From Flavobacteriales bacterium UBA7382 (lineage in GTDB: Bacteria > Bacteroidota > Bacteroidia > Flavobacteriales_D > Sanyastnellaceae): 9,790 nucleotides of DNA. The stretch covers positions 1,758 through 11,547 of the forward strand of contig DKNS01000184.1 in NCBI GenBank assembly GCA_002469765.1, given 5' to 3'. This document shows, piece by piece, positions 1 through 6,139 of the stretch. The position numbers and the translations under genes are program-made. The first letter of the stretch is position 1. Every line of letters begins with the position of its first letter. Under the pieces are notes generated by a model, which was not told the origin of the DNA, ran no database searches, and was given only the letters and a program-made list of their open reading frames with translations.

Positions 1-386
1 GGGCGTTCTTCCCGCAACGTGTACGCCACGTCCATGGGAAAGGTGGAGTCGCCCATGAAGATTTGGCCTTCAGAGAAGCTGTAGAGGATGCCGTCTGAGA
101 AGTGGGTGTTGCCTAACACGAGCTGGCCTTCGCGCACCGTGTAGGCGATGTCCAGGGCGCTGGAGCTGAACCCCCGGTGCAGGTGCACCTCGTCCCACAT
201 GCCGTCGTCCTGCAGGGTGAAGGCGACCTCGCCAGACCACGTCGCGCCCATGCGCACCACGTTGTTCTCGACGTGGGCGATCATGTCCCGGAAGACGAGC
301 TGGTCGTCGGGAAACAGATGCACGCGCTGGCCCCAGCCCAGGGTCCAGGTGCACAGCGTCAGGAAAGTGGCAAGGATGAATCTCAC
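1..386 (-). CDS. Exported repeat protein of unknown function, 5' part only
   Basis: Open frame of 128 codons running off the left edge, so the C-terminus is missing. It begins at a GTG sharing bases with the upstream enzyme's stop (GTGTGA on the minus strand). That start gives a clear signal peptide: MRFILATFLTLCTWTLGWGQ, one Arg, a hydrophobic core of about 15 residues and a likely cleavage after G19 or Q20. The first in-frame ATG (residue 35) would delete this signal, so GTG is preferred; a TTG upstream is possible but less natural. The mature part holds an exact 20-residue periodicity from residue 79 on (Y82/Y102/Y122, EGQ at 86-88 and 106-108, G92/G112, F96/F116), suggesting a small beta-strand repeat. 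I do not recognise the family. The 3-base overlap implies co-transcription and coupled translation with the PLP enzyme. Export is inferred from the signal peptide; function is unknown. Confidence 0.7.
   Translation of the reverse strand, partial: MRFILATFLTLCTWTLGWGQRVHLFPDDQLVFRDMIAHVENNVVRMGATWSGEVAFTLQDDGMWDEVHLHRGFSSSALDIAYTVREGQLVLGNTHFSDGILYSFSEGQIFMGDSTFPMDVAYTLREER
3..152 (-). repeat. 20-residue tandem protein repeat, at least 2.5 copies
   Basis: Within the left-edge exported protein (residues 79-128) the pattern D-x-x-Y-x-x-x-E-G-Q-x-x-x-G-[N/D]-x-x-F recurs. Copy 1 is around 79-98, copy 2 around 99-118 and a third copy starts at 119 and is cut by the window edge. The anchors Y82, Y102 and Y122 are exactly 20 residues apart. 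The DNA copies have diverged, so this is a protein-level repeat rather than a recent duplication. Confidence 0.6.
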
Positions 387-1639
387 ACAGGCAAGTTCGC
401 CACCTCGCAGGCGACTTTCCAAGCTTGGGTGGCGTCGGCGATCAAATCCTCGGGATGCTCCAAGCCTACCGACAGCCGCACGAAGCCTTCGGTGATGCCA
501 AGTGACTCCTTCGTTGCGACCGGCACGCCGGCATGGGTCATGCTTGCAGGGTGCTCGGCGAGGCTCTCGGTGGAGCCCAGGCTCACGGCGAGTTTGAACA
601 ACTTCAGGGCGTCGAGGAACGCAAACGCGCCTTCGCGGCCGCCCGGGACGGTCAAGCCCACCATGGAGCCACCGCCTTTTTGTTGGGCTTGTGCGATTGA
701 GGCGTCTTCGCCCATGGCGGTGAGGTCTTCCACCCACGCCGATTTGACCGCATCCGCGCCGCACATCTCACGCAAGTACGCCAGGAGCAGCCCTGCGTTT
801 TCTTGCTGGCGTTCGATGCGCACATGGAGGGTCTCCATGGAGCGCGCGAGCATCCACGCCGTGTGCGGGTCGATCATGCCGCCGAGGAACGTGCGGAATT
901 CTTTCACTTTGGCGATGGCTTCCGCCGTACCTGAGGCGCCGCCGGCGATCAGGTCGCTGTGGCCGCCGAGGTATTTCGTGGCCGAGTACAGCACGACGTC
1001 CGCCCCCTCTTCCAAGGGACGCTGCAACACGGGCCCCAAGTACGTGTTGTCCACCATGACCAGGATGCGGTGTGACTCGGTGCTGTGGGTGGCCGCCCAT
1101 TCGGCCGCCGTCCGGATGCGCTGGATTTGCATCGTGGGGTTGGCAGGCGTTTCGAGGTAGATGATGCCGGGCAGCTTGCCGCCCGTGGCGATCAAATCGA
1201 GGTCCAATCTCTCCAACCCTTCCAGCTGGCGCACTTCGCGACCCATGGAGGGCATGACTTCGTCCAAGAAATGGTGCGTGCCGCCGTACAAGGGCCCGAC
1301 GTACCAAACTGGGCGGTCGGTACTAGACCACGCCAAGAGGGTGGTGCTGATGGCGGCCATGCCGCTGGCAAACAAGGCCGAGTCTTCGCTGTCGTCCCAT
1401 GCGGCAAGGCGCGCTTCCGCCATCCGGAGGGTGGGATTGCCCAAGCGGCTGTAGATGAACCCGTCTGGCGGGGTCTCGGCGCCTTCCACGCCGTACGCCG
1501 TTTCCATGTGGGCGGCGCCGGTGCGGGCGTCTGGGAACACAAAGGTGGATGCAGGGTGCAAAGGCGGCTTCACCGCCATGTTGGCCTCCTCAGGCCGGTA
1601 TCCCGCGAACATGGCACGGGTTTCAAGACGCGTCTTCAT
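383..1639 (-). CDS. PLP-dependent cystathionine gamma-synthase / methionine gamma-lyase family enzyme
   Basis: Full-length 418-residue member of the Cys/Met metabolism PLP family (fold type I, cytosolic, normally tetrameric). Seen: the phosphate-binding Y63-S-R65 in YSRLGNPT, SGMAAI near 92-97, PLYGGT with Y118, D197 in VDNTY for the pyridine nitrogen, Schiff-base K222 in SATKYLGGHSD, SLGSTES at 353-359, and R388 in RLSVGLEHP for the substrate carboxylate. The family splits or joins sulfur amino acids: gamma-lyases make 2-oxobutyrate, ammonia and a thiol or H2S; gamma-synthases make cystathionine. Classical methionine gamma-lyases carry a Cys directly after YG; here it is Gly (G120), as in gamma-synthases and in a divergent lyase-like subgroup this sequence resembles. 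The neighbouring divergent Lrp gene recalls the MdeR/MdeA arrangement of pseudomonads and favours a catabolic lyase, but substrate is not settled by sequence. Start at 1639 is the longest; Met10 and Met21 are alternatives. Confidence 0.93.
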   Translation of the reverse strand: MKTRLETRAMFAGYRPEEANMAVKPPLHPASTFVFPDARTGAAHMETAYGVEGAETPPDGFIYSRLGNPTLRMAEARLAAWDDSEDSALFASGMAAISTTLLAWSSTDRPVWYVGPLYGGTHHFLDEVMPSMGREVRQLEGLERLDLDLIATGGKLPGIIYLETPANPTMQIQRIRTAAEWAATHSTESHRILVMVDNTYLGPVLQRPLEEGADVVLYSATKYLGGHSDLIAGGASGTAEAIAKVKEFRTFLGGMIDPHTAWMLARSMETLHVRIERQQENAGLLLAYLREMCGADAVKSAWVEDLTAMGEDASIAQAQQKGGGSMVGLTVPGGREGAFAFLDALKLFKLAVSLGSTESLAEHPASMTHAGVPVATKESLGITEGFVRLSVGLEHPEDLIADATQAWKVACEVANLPV

Positions 1640-1652
1640 GCCCAGAAGGTTC

Positions 1653-1664
1653 CGACATTTGTCG
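1653..1664. promoter_or_regulatory. Operator-like inverted repeat CGACA-TT-TGTCG
   Basis: Perfect 5-bp arms around a 2-bp centre, lying 14 bases upstream of the PLP enzyme start. Its left ten bases (CGACATTTGT) recur at 1714-1723, and a wider inverted pair CATTTG/CAAATG spans 1656-1678. Short imperfect palindromes repeated near helical phase are typical of Lrp/AsnC binding sites, and the Lrp gene is next door, so this is a candidate autoregulatory or enzyme-control site. Binding is inferred. Confidence 0.5.
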
Positions 1665-1713
1665 CTTCATGTCAAATGAAACAGAACAAATTGAGATAAT
1701 TAGGCAAAATATG

Positions 1714-1723
1714 CGACATTTGT
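1714..1723 (+). promoter_or_regulatory. Second copy of the CGACATTTGT motif
   Basis: Exact direct repeat of bases 1653-1662, displaced by 61 bp (close to six helical turns). It overlaps the candidate -7 box of the Lrp gene at 1715-1722, so occupancy by a regulator would be expected to block that promoter. It lacks the right-hand TGTCG arm of the first copy (TGTTT instead). Confidence 0.4.
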
Positions 1724-1752
1724 TTTGTTTAGGAATGTAAAATCAGGACAAA

Positions 1753-1757
1753 AGGAG
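1753..1757 (+). promoter_or_regulatory. Shine-Dalgarno-like AGGAG ahead of the Lrp gene
   Basis: AGGAG sits 14 bases before the ATG at 1772, longer than usual, but only 5 bases before an in-frame CTG at 1763. Either the site is little used, as is common in Bacteroidota, or the protein has a three-residue longer N-terminus. ATG is kept because the HTH domain already fits it. Confidence 0.3.
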
Positions 1758-1771
1758 AACATCTGAACCTC

Positions 1772-2209
1772 ATGGACGCACTGGACCACGCGATTTTGGA
1801 GCATTTGAAGTTTGACGGGCGGTCAAGCATGCAAGACCTCAGCGAGCTCACAGGGTTGAGCCGGAGCGCTGCATTCACCCGCGTCAAAAGGCTGGAGGAC
1901 CAAGGTGTGATCACTGGCTACACTGTGCGAGTCGACCGTAAGAAGCTGGGCAAGGAGATTCGGGCGTATTGCAACGTGTCGCTGAAGCTTCACGAACGGG
2001 AGTTGTTGGAGGAATTCGAGGGCGAGATTGGCCGTCACCGGGAGGTGCGCGCATGCTACCACCTCACTGGGGACTTCGATTACTTGGTGGAGGTGGAGGT
2101 TGCCAACATGGACGCGTACCACCGGTTCATCACCCAGCGCCTTGCAGCCATGCCCAACATCGCCACAGTGCAGAGCACGTTCGTGATGAAGGACATCCTC
2201 ACGCCCTGA
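1772..2209 (+). CDS. Lrp/AsnC family transcriptional regulator
   Basis: A 145-residue protein, close to the usual family length of about 150. The N-terminal winged helix-turn-helix covers roughly residues 3-60: the first HTH helix near 19-29 (MQDLSELTGLS) and the recognition helix near 30-45 (SAAFTRVKRLEDQG), followed by the GVITGY strand turn characteristic of AsnC-type domains. The C-terminal RAM (ligand-binding, oligomerisation) domain runs from about 62 to 142 and carries the GDFDYL signature at 100-105. These proteins form dimers to octamers or more and respond to amino acids. Transcribed away from the sulfur amino acid enzyme across a shared control region with repeated motifs, it probably regulates that gene and its own; its effector could be methionine or another amino acid, which is inference. 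It converges on pgk with 24 bases between stops. Confidence 0.93.
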   Translation: MDALDHAILEHLKFDGRSSMQDLSELTGLSRSAAFTRVKRLEDQGVITGYTVRVDRKKLGKEIRAYCNVSLKLHERELLEEFEGEIGRHREVRACYHLTGDFDYLVEVEVANMDAYHRFITQRLAAMPNIATVQSTFVMKDILTP

Positions 2210-2233
2210 TGGCGCGCTTCTTGCGGAAAGGCC

Positions 2234-3460
2234 TTAGGCTTCGATGGCCGCGATTCCAGGCAAAGTCTTTCCTTCCAGCACCTCGAGCATGGCCCCGCCG
2301 CCTGTGCTGACGTAGCTCACGTCGCTGGCGAGTCCAGCCTTGTTGATGGCCGCCACAGAATCGCCTCCGCCGATCAGCGTGAAGGCGCCGTGCTCTGCGG
2401 TGACCTTGGCCAATGCCGAAGCCACGTCGTTGGTGCCCCCGGCAAACGCATTCATTTCAAACACGCCCATGGGCCCATTCCAAAGAATCGTCCGGCTTGT
2501 CAGTACGGCTTGCACAAAGCGCTCGCGCGTCTCAGGTCCGATGTCCAAGCCCATCCACTTGTCAGGGATGGCGTCGGTGGGGTGAACTTCCGTGTTGGCA
2601 TCTGGGGCGAAGTCGTCTGCGCACAACGTGTCGATCGGGAGAAGCATTTCCGTTCCTGCAGCCTCTACCTTGGAAAGAATGGCGCGCGCCTTGTCCAGCA
2701 TGTCGTCTTCCACCAAGCTGGTGCCGATGCTTCCGCCTTGCGCCTTCACGAAGGTGTAAGCCATGCCCCCTCCCACAATCAGCTTGTCCACGCGGTCCAC
2801 CAGGTTCTCTAGGATGCTCAGCTTGCTGCTCACCTTGGCACCTCCAATGATGGCAAGCAGGGGCTTGGCTGGCGTCGAAAGCACGTTGTTGAGGGCCTCC
2901 ACTTCTCCTTGCATCAGCAGACCAAACGCCTTGTCCTCTGGGAAGAACTTCGCAATGACTGCAGTGGATGCGTGGGCGCGGTGGGCGGTCCCAAATGCGT
3001 CGTTCACGTACACGTCGCCGTTCTCGGCGAGTTGGCCTGCGAAGAACTCATCACCGGCCTTTTCTTCGCCATGGAAACGCAGGTTCTCCAACAGCGCCAC
3101 CTCGCCAGGCTCGAGGCCTTGGGTGACGTCAAGAGCTTGGTCGCCCACACAGTCGTCGGCGAACTTCACTTGCCGGCCCAGCAGCTCGGACAGGCGTCCG
3201 ACCACATGCTTGAGCGACAGCTCTTCGCTTGGCCCTTTTGGCCGGCCCAAGTGGCTCATGAGCACGACAGAGGCGCCGCCGTCCAACAACGCTTGGATGG
3301 TGGGCACGGCCCGGCGGATGCGGGTGTCGTCGGTGATCTGTTGGGTGTCGTCGAGAGGGACGTTGAAGTCCACGCGCACCAGCGCGCGCTTGCCTTGGAG
3401 GTCGAGGTCGTTCAGGGTCATGTTCTTGAAGTCTGGAGAGTGGTCGGGGCGAAGGGTCAT
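2234..3460 (-). CDS. pgk: Phosphoglycerate kinase
   Basis: Cytosolic glycolytic and gluconeogenic enzyme that interconverts 1,3-bisphosphoglycerate + ADP and 3-phosphoglycerate + ATP. Seen in order on the 408-residue frame: RVDFNVPL at 29-36, SHLGRPKG at 69-76, ENLRFH at 115-120, DAFGTAHRAHAS at 144-155 (all N-domain, phosphoglycerate side), then GGAKVSSK at 206-213, GGGMAYTF, WNGPMGVFE at 317-325 and the nucleotide loop GGGDS at 364-368, with the closing STGGGA at 385-390. All key motifs are intact. The first ATG overlaps the glyQS stop as ATGA, consistent with translational coupling, but the first 13 residues (MTLRPDHSPDFKN) are not family-like. Starting at Met14 (base 3421) gives 395 residues and the usual PGK N-terminus (MTLNDLDLQGKRALVRVDF). 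The function is certain; the start is not. It ends 24 bases from the convergent Lrp gene, and I see no strong hairpin terminator there. Confidence 0.97.
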   Translation of the reverse strand: MTLRPDHSPDFKNMTLNDLDLQGKRALVRVDFNVPLDDTQQITDDTRIRRAVPTIQALLDGGASVVLMSHLGRPKGPSEELSLKHVVGRLSELLGRQVKFADDCVGDQALDVTQGLEPGEVALLENLRFHGEEKAGDEFFAGQLAENGDVYVNDAFGTAHRAHASTAVIAKFFPEDKAFGLLMQGEVEALNNVLSTPAKPLLAIIGGAKVSSKLSILENLVDRVDKLIVGGGMAYTFVKAQGGSIGTSLVEDDMLDKARAILSKVEAAGTEMLLPIDTLCADDFAPDANTEVHPTDAIPDKWMGLDIGPETRERFVQAVLTSRTILWNGPMGVFEMNAFAGGTNDVASALAKVTAEHGAFTLIGGGDSVAAINKAGLASDVSYVSTGGGAMLEVLEGKTLPGIAAIEA

Positions 3461-4989
3461 GCCGTGAACAAGGAGGCCATGCTGACCAACTCGTCCACGT
3501 GCGTGTTCAGTTCTGCAATCGGAATTCGCTCCTGCTGCATGGTGTCACGGTTGCGCACCGTCACGGCGTGATCCTCAAGGGTGTCGTGGTCGACCGTGAT
3601 GCAGAGCGGCGTGCCGATGGCGTCCTGGCGACGGTAGCGACGACCGATGGCGTCCTTTTCGTCGTATTGGACGTTGTGATGAAGCTGTAGCTTTGCCAGA
3701 ACCTCGCGCGCTTTTTCTGGCAAGCCGTCCTTCTTGATGAGCGGCAACACGGCAGCTTTCACCGGGGCCAGTCCAAACGGAATGCGCATCACTGTGCGTG
3801 TGCTGCCATCCTCCAGCGTCTCCTCGCGGAGCGCGCTGCTGAGCACGGCCAAGAACATGCGGTCCAACCCGATCGAGGTCTCCAGCACGCAAGGCACGTA
3901 GCTCTCTTGGGTTTCCGGGTCGAAGTAGCGCAGCTTTTTGTTGCTGAATTCTTCGTGTTGCTTGAGGTCGAAGTCCGTGCGGGAGTGGATGCCCTCGAGC
4001 TCCTTGAAGCCCATGGGGAAGTTGAACTCGATGTCACATGCGGCGTCGGCGTAGTGCGCCAGCTTGATGTGGTCGTGGAATCGGTAGTTCTCCTCGCCGA
4101 GGCACAGGGCCTTGTGCCACTTGATTCGGGCCTCTTTCCAGTGGCTGTACCACTCGGCTTGGGTGCCGGGCTTGATGAAGAATTGCATCTCCATCTGCTC
4201 AAACTCCCGCATTCGGAAAATGAATTGGCGTGCGATGATTTCGTTGCGGAAAGCCTTGCCGATTTGAGCAATGCCAAACGGAAGCTTCATCCGTCCGCTC
4301 TTCTGCACGTTCAGGTAATTCACGAAGATGCCCTGTGCCGTTTCAGGACGGAGGTACACCGCGCCAGAGTCGCCACTGACGGCGCCGAGCTCGGTCTTGA
4401 ACATCAAGTTAAACTGACGCACGTCCGTCCAGTTCTTGGAGCCGCTTACTGGGCAGGTGATGCCCAAATCCTCAATCAACGTCTTGACGGCGCCCAAATC
4501 CTCCGCGTCCATCGCCGCCTTGAACTTGGCGTTGATGCCGTCGATGTCACCCTGGCGGCGAAGCACCTGGGGGTTGGTGCTGCGGAACTGCGCCTCGTCG
4601 AAGTCGTCGCCAAACCGCTTGGCCGCCTTGGTGACGTCCTTGTTGATTTTGCCCTCGATCTTGGCAATGTGCTCCTCGATCAGCACATCGGCGCGGTAGC
4701 GCTTTTTGCTGTCTTTGTTGTCGATGAGCGGGTCGTTGAAGGCATCCACGTGTCCGGAGGCTTTCCAGGTCGTGGGATGCATGAAGATGGCCGAGTCGAT
4801 GCCAACGATGTTCTCGTTCATGCGCACCATGGCTGTCCACCAGTACTGCTTGATGTTGTTCTTCAGCTCGCTGCCGAGTTGGCCGTAGTCGTAGGCGGCG
4901 CTCAAGCCGTCGTAGATCTCGCTGCTGGGAAAGACAAAGCCGTACTCCTTGGCGTGGCTGATGATTTTCTTCAATCCGTCGTCGCTCAT
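3457..4989 (-). CDS. glyQS: Glycyl-tRNA synthetase, single-chain (alpha2) class II type
   Basis: Charges tRNA-Gly with glycine using ATP in the cytosol. At 510 residues it is the homodimeric form, not the separate alpha/beta bacterial form. Seen: N-terminal FVFPSSEIYDG and YDYGQLGSELKNN (18-45), motif 1 region with SAIFMHPTTWKASGHVDAF near 66-84, a charged helical insertion at about 105-170, RPETAQGIF at 214-222, motif 2 with FRNEI at 247-251 and the R259-M-R-E-F-E glycine pocket strand, motif 3 TSIGLDR at 371-377, and the anticodon-binding domain from about 404 to 500 (PFGLAPVKAAVLPL, DAIGRRYRRQDAIGTP, TVDHDT). No key motif is missing. It is first of a two-gene unit: its stop overlaps the pgk start as ATGA. 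Two purine-rich stretches precede the ATG (GGAGGA 12 bases upstream and AAGGA 3 bases upstream). Confidence 0.97.
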   Translation of the reverse strand: MSDDGLKKIISHAKEYGFVFPSSEIYDGLSAAYDYGQLGSELKNNIKQYWWTAMVRMNENIVGIDSAIFMHPTTWKASGHVDAFNDPLIDNKDSKKRYRADVLIEEHIAKIEGKINKDVTKAAKRFGDDFDEAQFRSTNPQVLRRQGDIDGINAKFKAAMDAEDLGAVKTLIEDLGITCPVSGSKNWTDVRQFNLMFKTELGAVSGDSGAVYLRPETAQGIFVNYLNVQKSGRMKLPFGIAQIGKAFRNEIIARQFIFRMREFEQMEMQFFIKPGTQAEWYSHWKEARIKWHKALCLGEENYRFHDHIKLAHYADAACDIEFNFPMGFKELEGIHSRTDFDLKQHEEFSNKKLRYFDPETQESYVPCVLETSIGLDRMFLAVLSSALREETLEDGSTRTVMRIPFGLAPVKAAVLPLIKKDGLPEKAREVLAKLQLHHNVQYDEKDAIGRRYRRQDAIGTPLCITVDHDTLEDHAVTVRNRDTMQQERIPIAELNTHVDELVSMASLFTA

Positions 4990-5020
4990 GGTTCCTTGGG
5001 TTCCTCCGGCTGGGCCGGGA

Positions 5021-5032
5021 TTCGCGCGCGAA
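5021..5032. promoter_or_regulatory. 12-bp perfect palindrome TTCGCGCGCGAA
   Basis: Self-complementary over all 12 bases, located in the 94-base gap between glyQS and gpsA. It overlaps the candidate glyQS -7 box (5029-5036), the position of a repressor operator. In GC-rich DNA alternating CG runs can arise by chance, so the role is speculative. Confidence 0.3.
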
Positions 5033-5059
5033 GGTACGCCGTGCCTTCAGACAGCCCAA
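5029..5059 (-). promoter_or_regulatory. Candidate Bacteroidota-type promoter for glyQS-pgk
   Basis: On the minus strand TTG (5059-5057), then 20 bases, then TACCTTCG (5036-5029), one base off the TAnnTTTG -7 consensus. Transcription would begin near 5023, giving a leader of about 35 nt that holds both purine-rich stretches ahead of the glyQS ATG. Confidence 0.4.
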
Positions 5060-5070
5060 GCCGAGGCGAT

Positions 5071-5078
5071 TACCTTTG
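5071..5078 (+). promoter_or_regulatory. TACCTTTG, perfect TAnnTTTG -7 box for gpsA
   Basis: Exact match to the Bacteroidota primary sigma factor -7 element, with 5 bases (CCGCC) to the gpsA ATG. The start site expected for such a box falls at or within a base or two of the ATG, so the message would be leaderless; there is no Shine-Dalgarno sequence. No clear TTG is found at the -33 position. Confidence 0.6.
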
Positions 5079-5083
5079 CCGCC

Positions 5084-6070
5084 ATGAACGTGGGGATTCT
5101 CGGCAGCGGAAGTTGGGCCACAGCCATCGCCAAGATGCTGTGCACCAACGTGGACACCCTTCACTGGTGGGTGCGCAGCGAGGAGACGTCCACCGAGCTT
5201 CAGCAGTACGGCCACAATCCCCGCCACAGCCAAAGCATCAGCTTGCCCATCGCCAAACTGCGGGTGACCATGGACATGCAATCCGTGGTGGACGCATGCG
5301 ATGTGTTGGTGGTCGCCATCCCCAGCCTTTACCTCAACGACGTGTTCCGGCAGCGCGACATCCAGGGCCTTGCCTCCAAGGTGGTCTTTTCGGCGATCAA
5401 GGGCATGGTGGCCGAATACGACAGCATCCCCGCGCGCTACTTGCACAAAGAGTTTGGGCTGCCGTACGAGAACATTGGGATGATTTGCGGTCCTTGCCAC
5501 GCCGAGGAAGTCGCCCGCGAAAAACTCAGCTACCTCACCGTGGCTTGCCCCAACCTCGACCATGCCGAGGCGTTCGCTGAGCTGCTCGAGACCCGCTACA
5601 TCCGCGTCCAAACCACCCACGACGTTGTCGGCGCCGAGCTCGCCGCTGTCCTGAAAAACGTGTATGCCATTGCCGCGGGAATCGCTCACGGCTTGGGCTA
5701 CGGCGACAATTTCATCAGCGTCCTGGTGAGCAACGCCAGCCAGGAGATGAAGCGGTTCTTGGCCGCGGTCCACGAGGTCGACCGCGACGTCAAGGGCAGC
5801 CCCTACCTCGGCGATTTGCTCGTCACGGCGTACAGCCCCCACAGCCGGAACCGGACCCTCGGTACGATGATTGGCAAGGGATACACGGTGAAATCGGCCA
5901 TCCTGGAAATGGACATGGTCGCCGAAGGGTTCACAGGTTCCCAAGGCATCCACGGCATGAACCAAAAGTTCGAGGTCGACATCCCCATCGCCGAGGCTGT
6001 GTATCGCATCCTGCACGAGAAAATGGCGCCGTCCATCGAGATGCGCTTGCTCAGCGACGAGCTCTCCTGA
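5084..6070 (+). CDS. gpsA: NAD(P)H-dependent glycerol-3-phosphate dehydrogenase
   Basis: Reduces dihydroxyacetone phosphate to sn-glycerol-3-phosphate, the backbone of membrane phospholipids; cytosolic. 328 residues, the usual length. Seen: N-terminal Rossmann loop GSGSWATA at 7-14, K106 in SAIKGM, the CGPCHAEEV segment at 135-143 (Cys where many homologues have Ser or Thr), catalytic K191 in LKNVYAIAAGIAHGLGYGDN, D244 in LGDLLVT, and SRNR at 254-257 that binds the substrate phosphate. The frame stays open upstream to an ATG at 4949, but those 45 extra residues overlap glyQS on the other strand, are not family-like, and precede the natural MNVGILGSGS start, so 5084 is chosen. The perfect TACCTTTG box 5 bases upstream also supports this start. 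It is divergent from glyQS-pgk and 69 bases ahead of the giant surface protein gene. Confidence 0.95.
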   Translation: MNVGILGSGSWATAIAKMLCTNVDTLHWWVRSEETSTELQQYGHNPRHSQSISLPIAKLRVTMDMQSVVDACDVLVVAIPSLYLNDVFRQRDIQGLASKVVFSAIKGMVAEYDSIPARYLHKEFGLPYENIGMICGPCHAEEVAREKLSYLTVACPNLDHAEAFAELLETRYIRVQTTHDVVGAELAAVLKNVYAIAAGIAHGLGYGDNFISVLVSNASQEMKRFLAAVHEVDRDVKGSPYLGDLLVTAYSPHSRNRTLGTMIGKGYTVKSAILEMDMVAEGFTGSQGIHGMNQKFEVDIPIAEAVYRILHEKMAPSIEMRLLSDELS

Positions 6071-6126
6071 GGACCCCTTGACCTTCCGCGCACCTTTCCG
6101 TGCCGACCGGGCGTTCTTCAGTGGCG

Positions 6127-6134
6127 TACTTTCG
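6127..6134 (+). promoter_or_regulatory. TACTTTCG, near-consensus -7 box for the giant exported protein
   Basis: One base off TAnnTTTG, and exactly 5 bases (TTGTG) before the ATG at 6140, the same geometry as at gpsA. It supports 6140 as the start and a leaderless message independent of gpsA. No -33 TTG at the proper distance was found. Confidence 0.4.
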
Positions 6135-6139
6135 TTGTG

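Larger units (their letters stand above)
1640..1771. promoter_or_regulatory. Divergent promoter region between the PLP enzyme and the Lrp regulator
   Basis: AT-rich 132-base gap between divergent start codons, in marked contrast to the GC-rich genes around it. For the Lrp side, GACATTTG (1715-1722) is one base off the Bacteroidota -7 box TAnnTTTG and has a TTG 21 bases upstream (1691-1693). For the enzyme side, TTCATTTG (minus, 1680-1673) and TCAATTTG (minus, 1694-1687) are also one base off, but neither has a well-placed TTG. The promoters are tentative; that the region controls both genes is likely from the layout. Confidence 0.55.

Noticed and set aside
177..1160. Plus-strand open frame of 327 codons over the PLP enzyme and the left-edge gene
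   Set aside because: It lies antisense to an enzyme whose catalytic motifs are all intact, and no domain is visible in its product.
2207..2240. Possible bidirectional terminator between the Lrp gene and pgk
   Set aside because: Only a 3-bp GCC/GGC stem around TTA is visible, with no run of T on either strand, which is too weak to call.
4949..5083. N-terminal extension of GpsA by 45 residues
   Set aside because: It overlaps the opposite-strand glyQS start, is not part of the family, and would place the candidate promoter box inside the coding region.
3907..5580. A 557-codon plus-strand open frame antisense to glyQS
   Set aside because: Its length reflects few stop codons opposite a GC-rich gene; all GlyRS motifs lie on the other strand and the Leu/Val-rich product looks like nothing known.
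6068..6139. Possible terminator or small gene between gpsA and the giant protein gene
   Set aside because: No convincing hairpin and no open frame with a start of useful size; only the TACTTTCG box near its end stands out.
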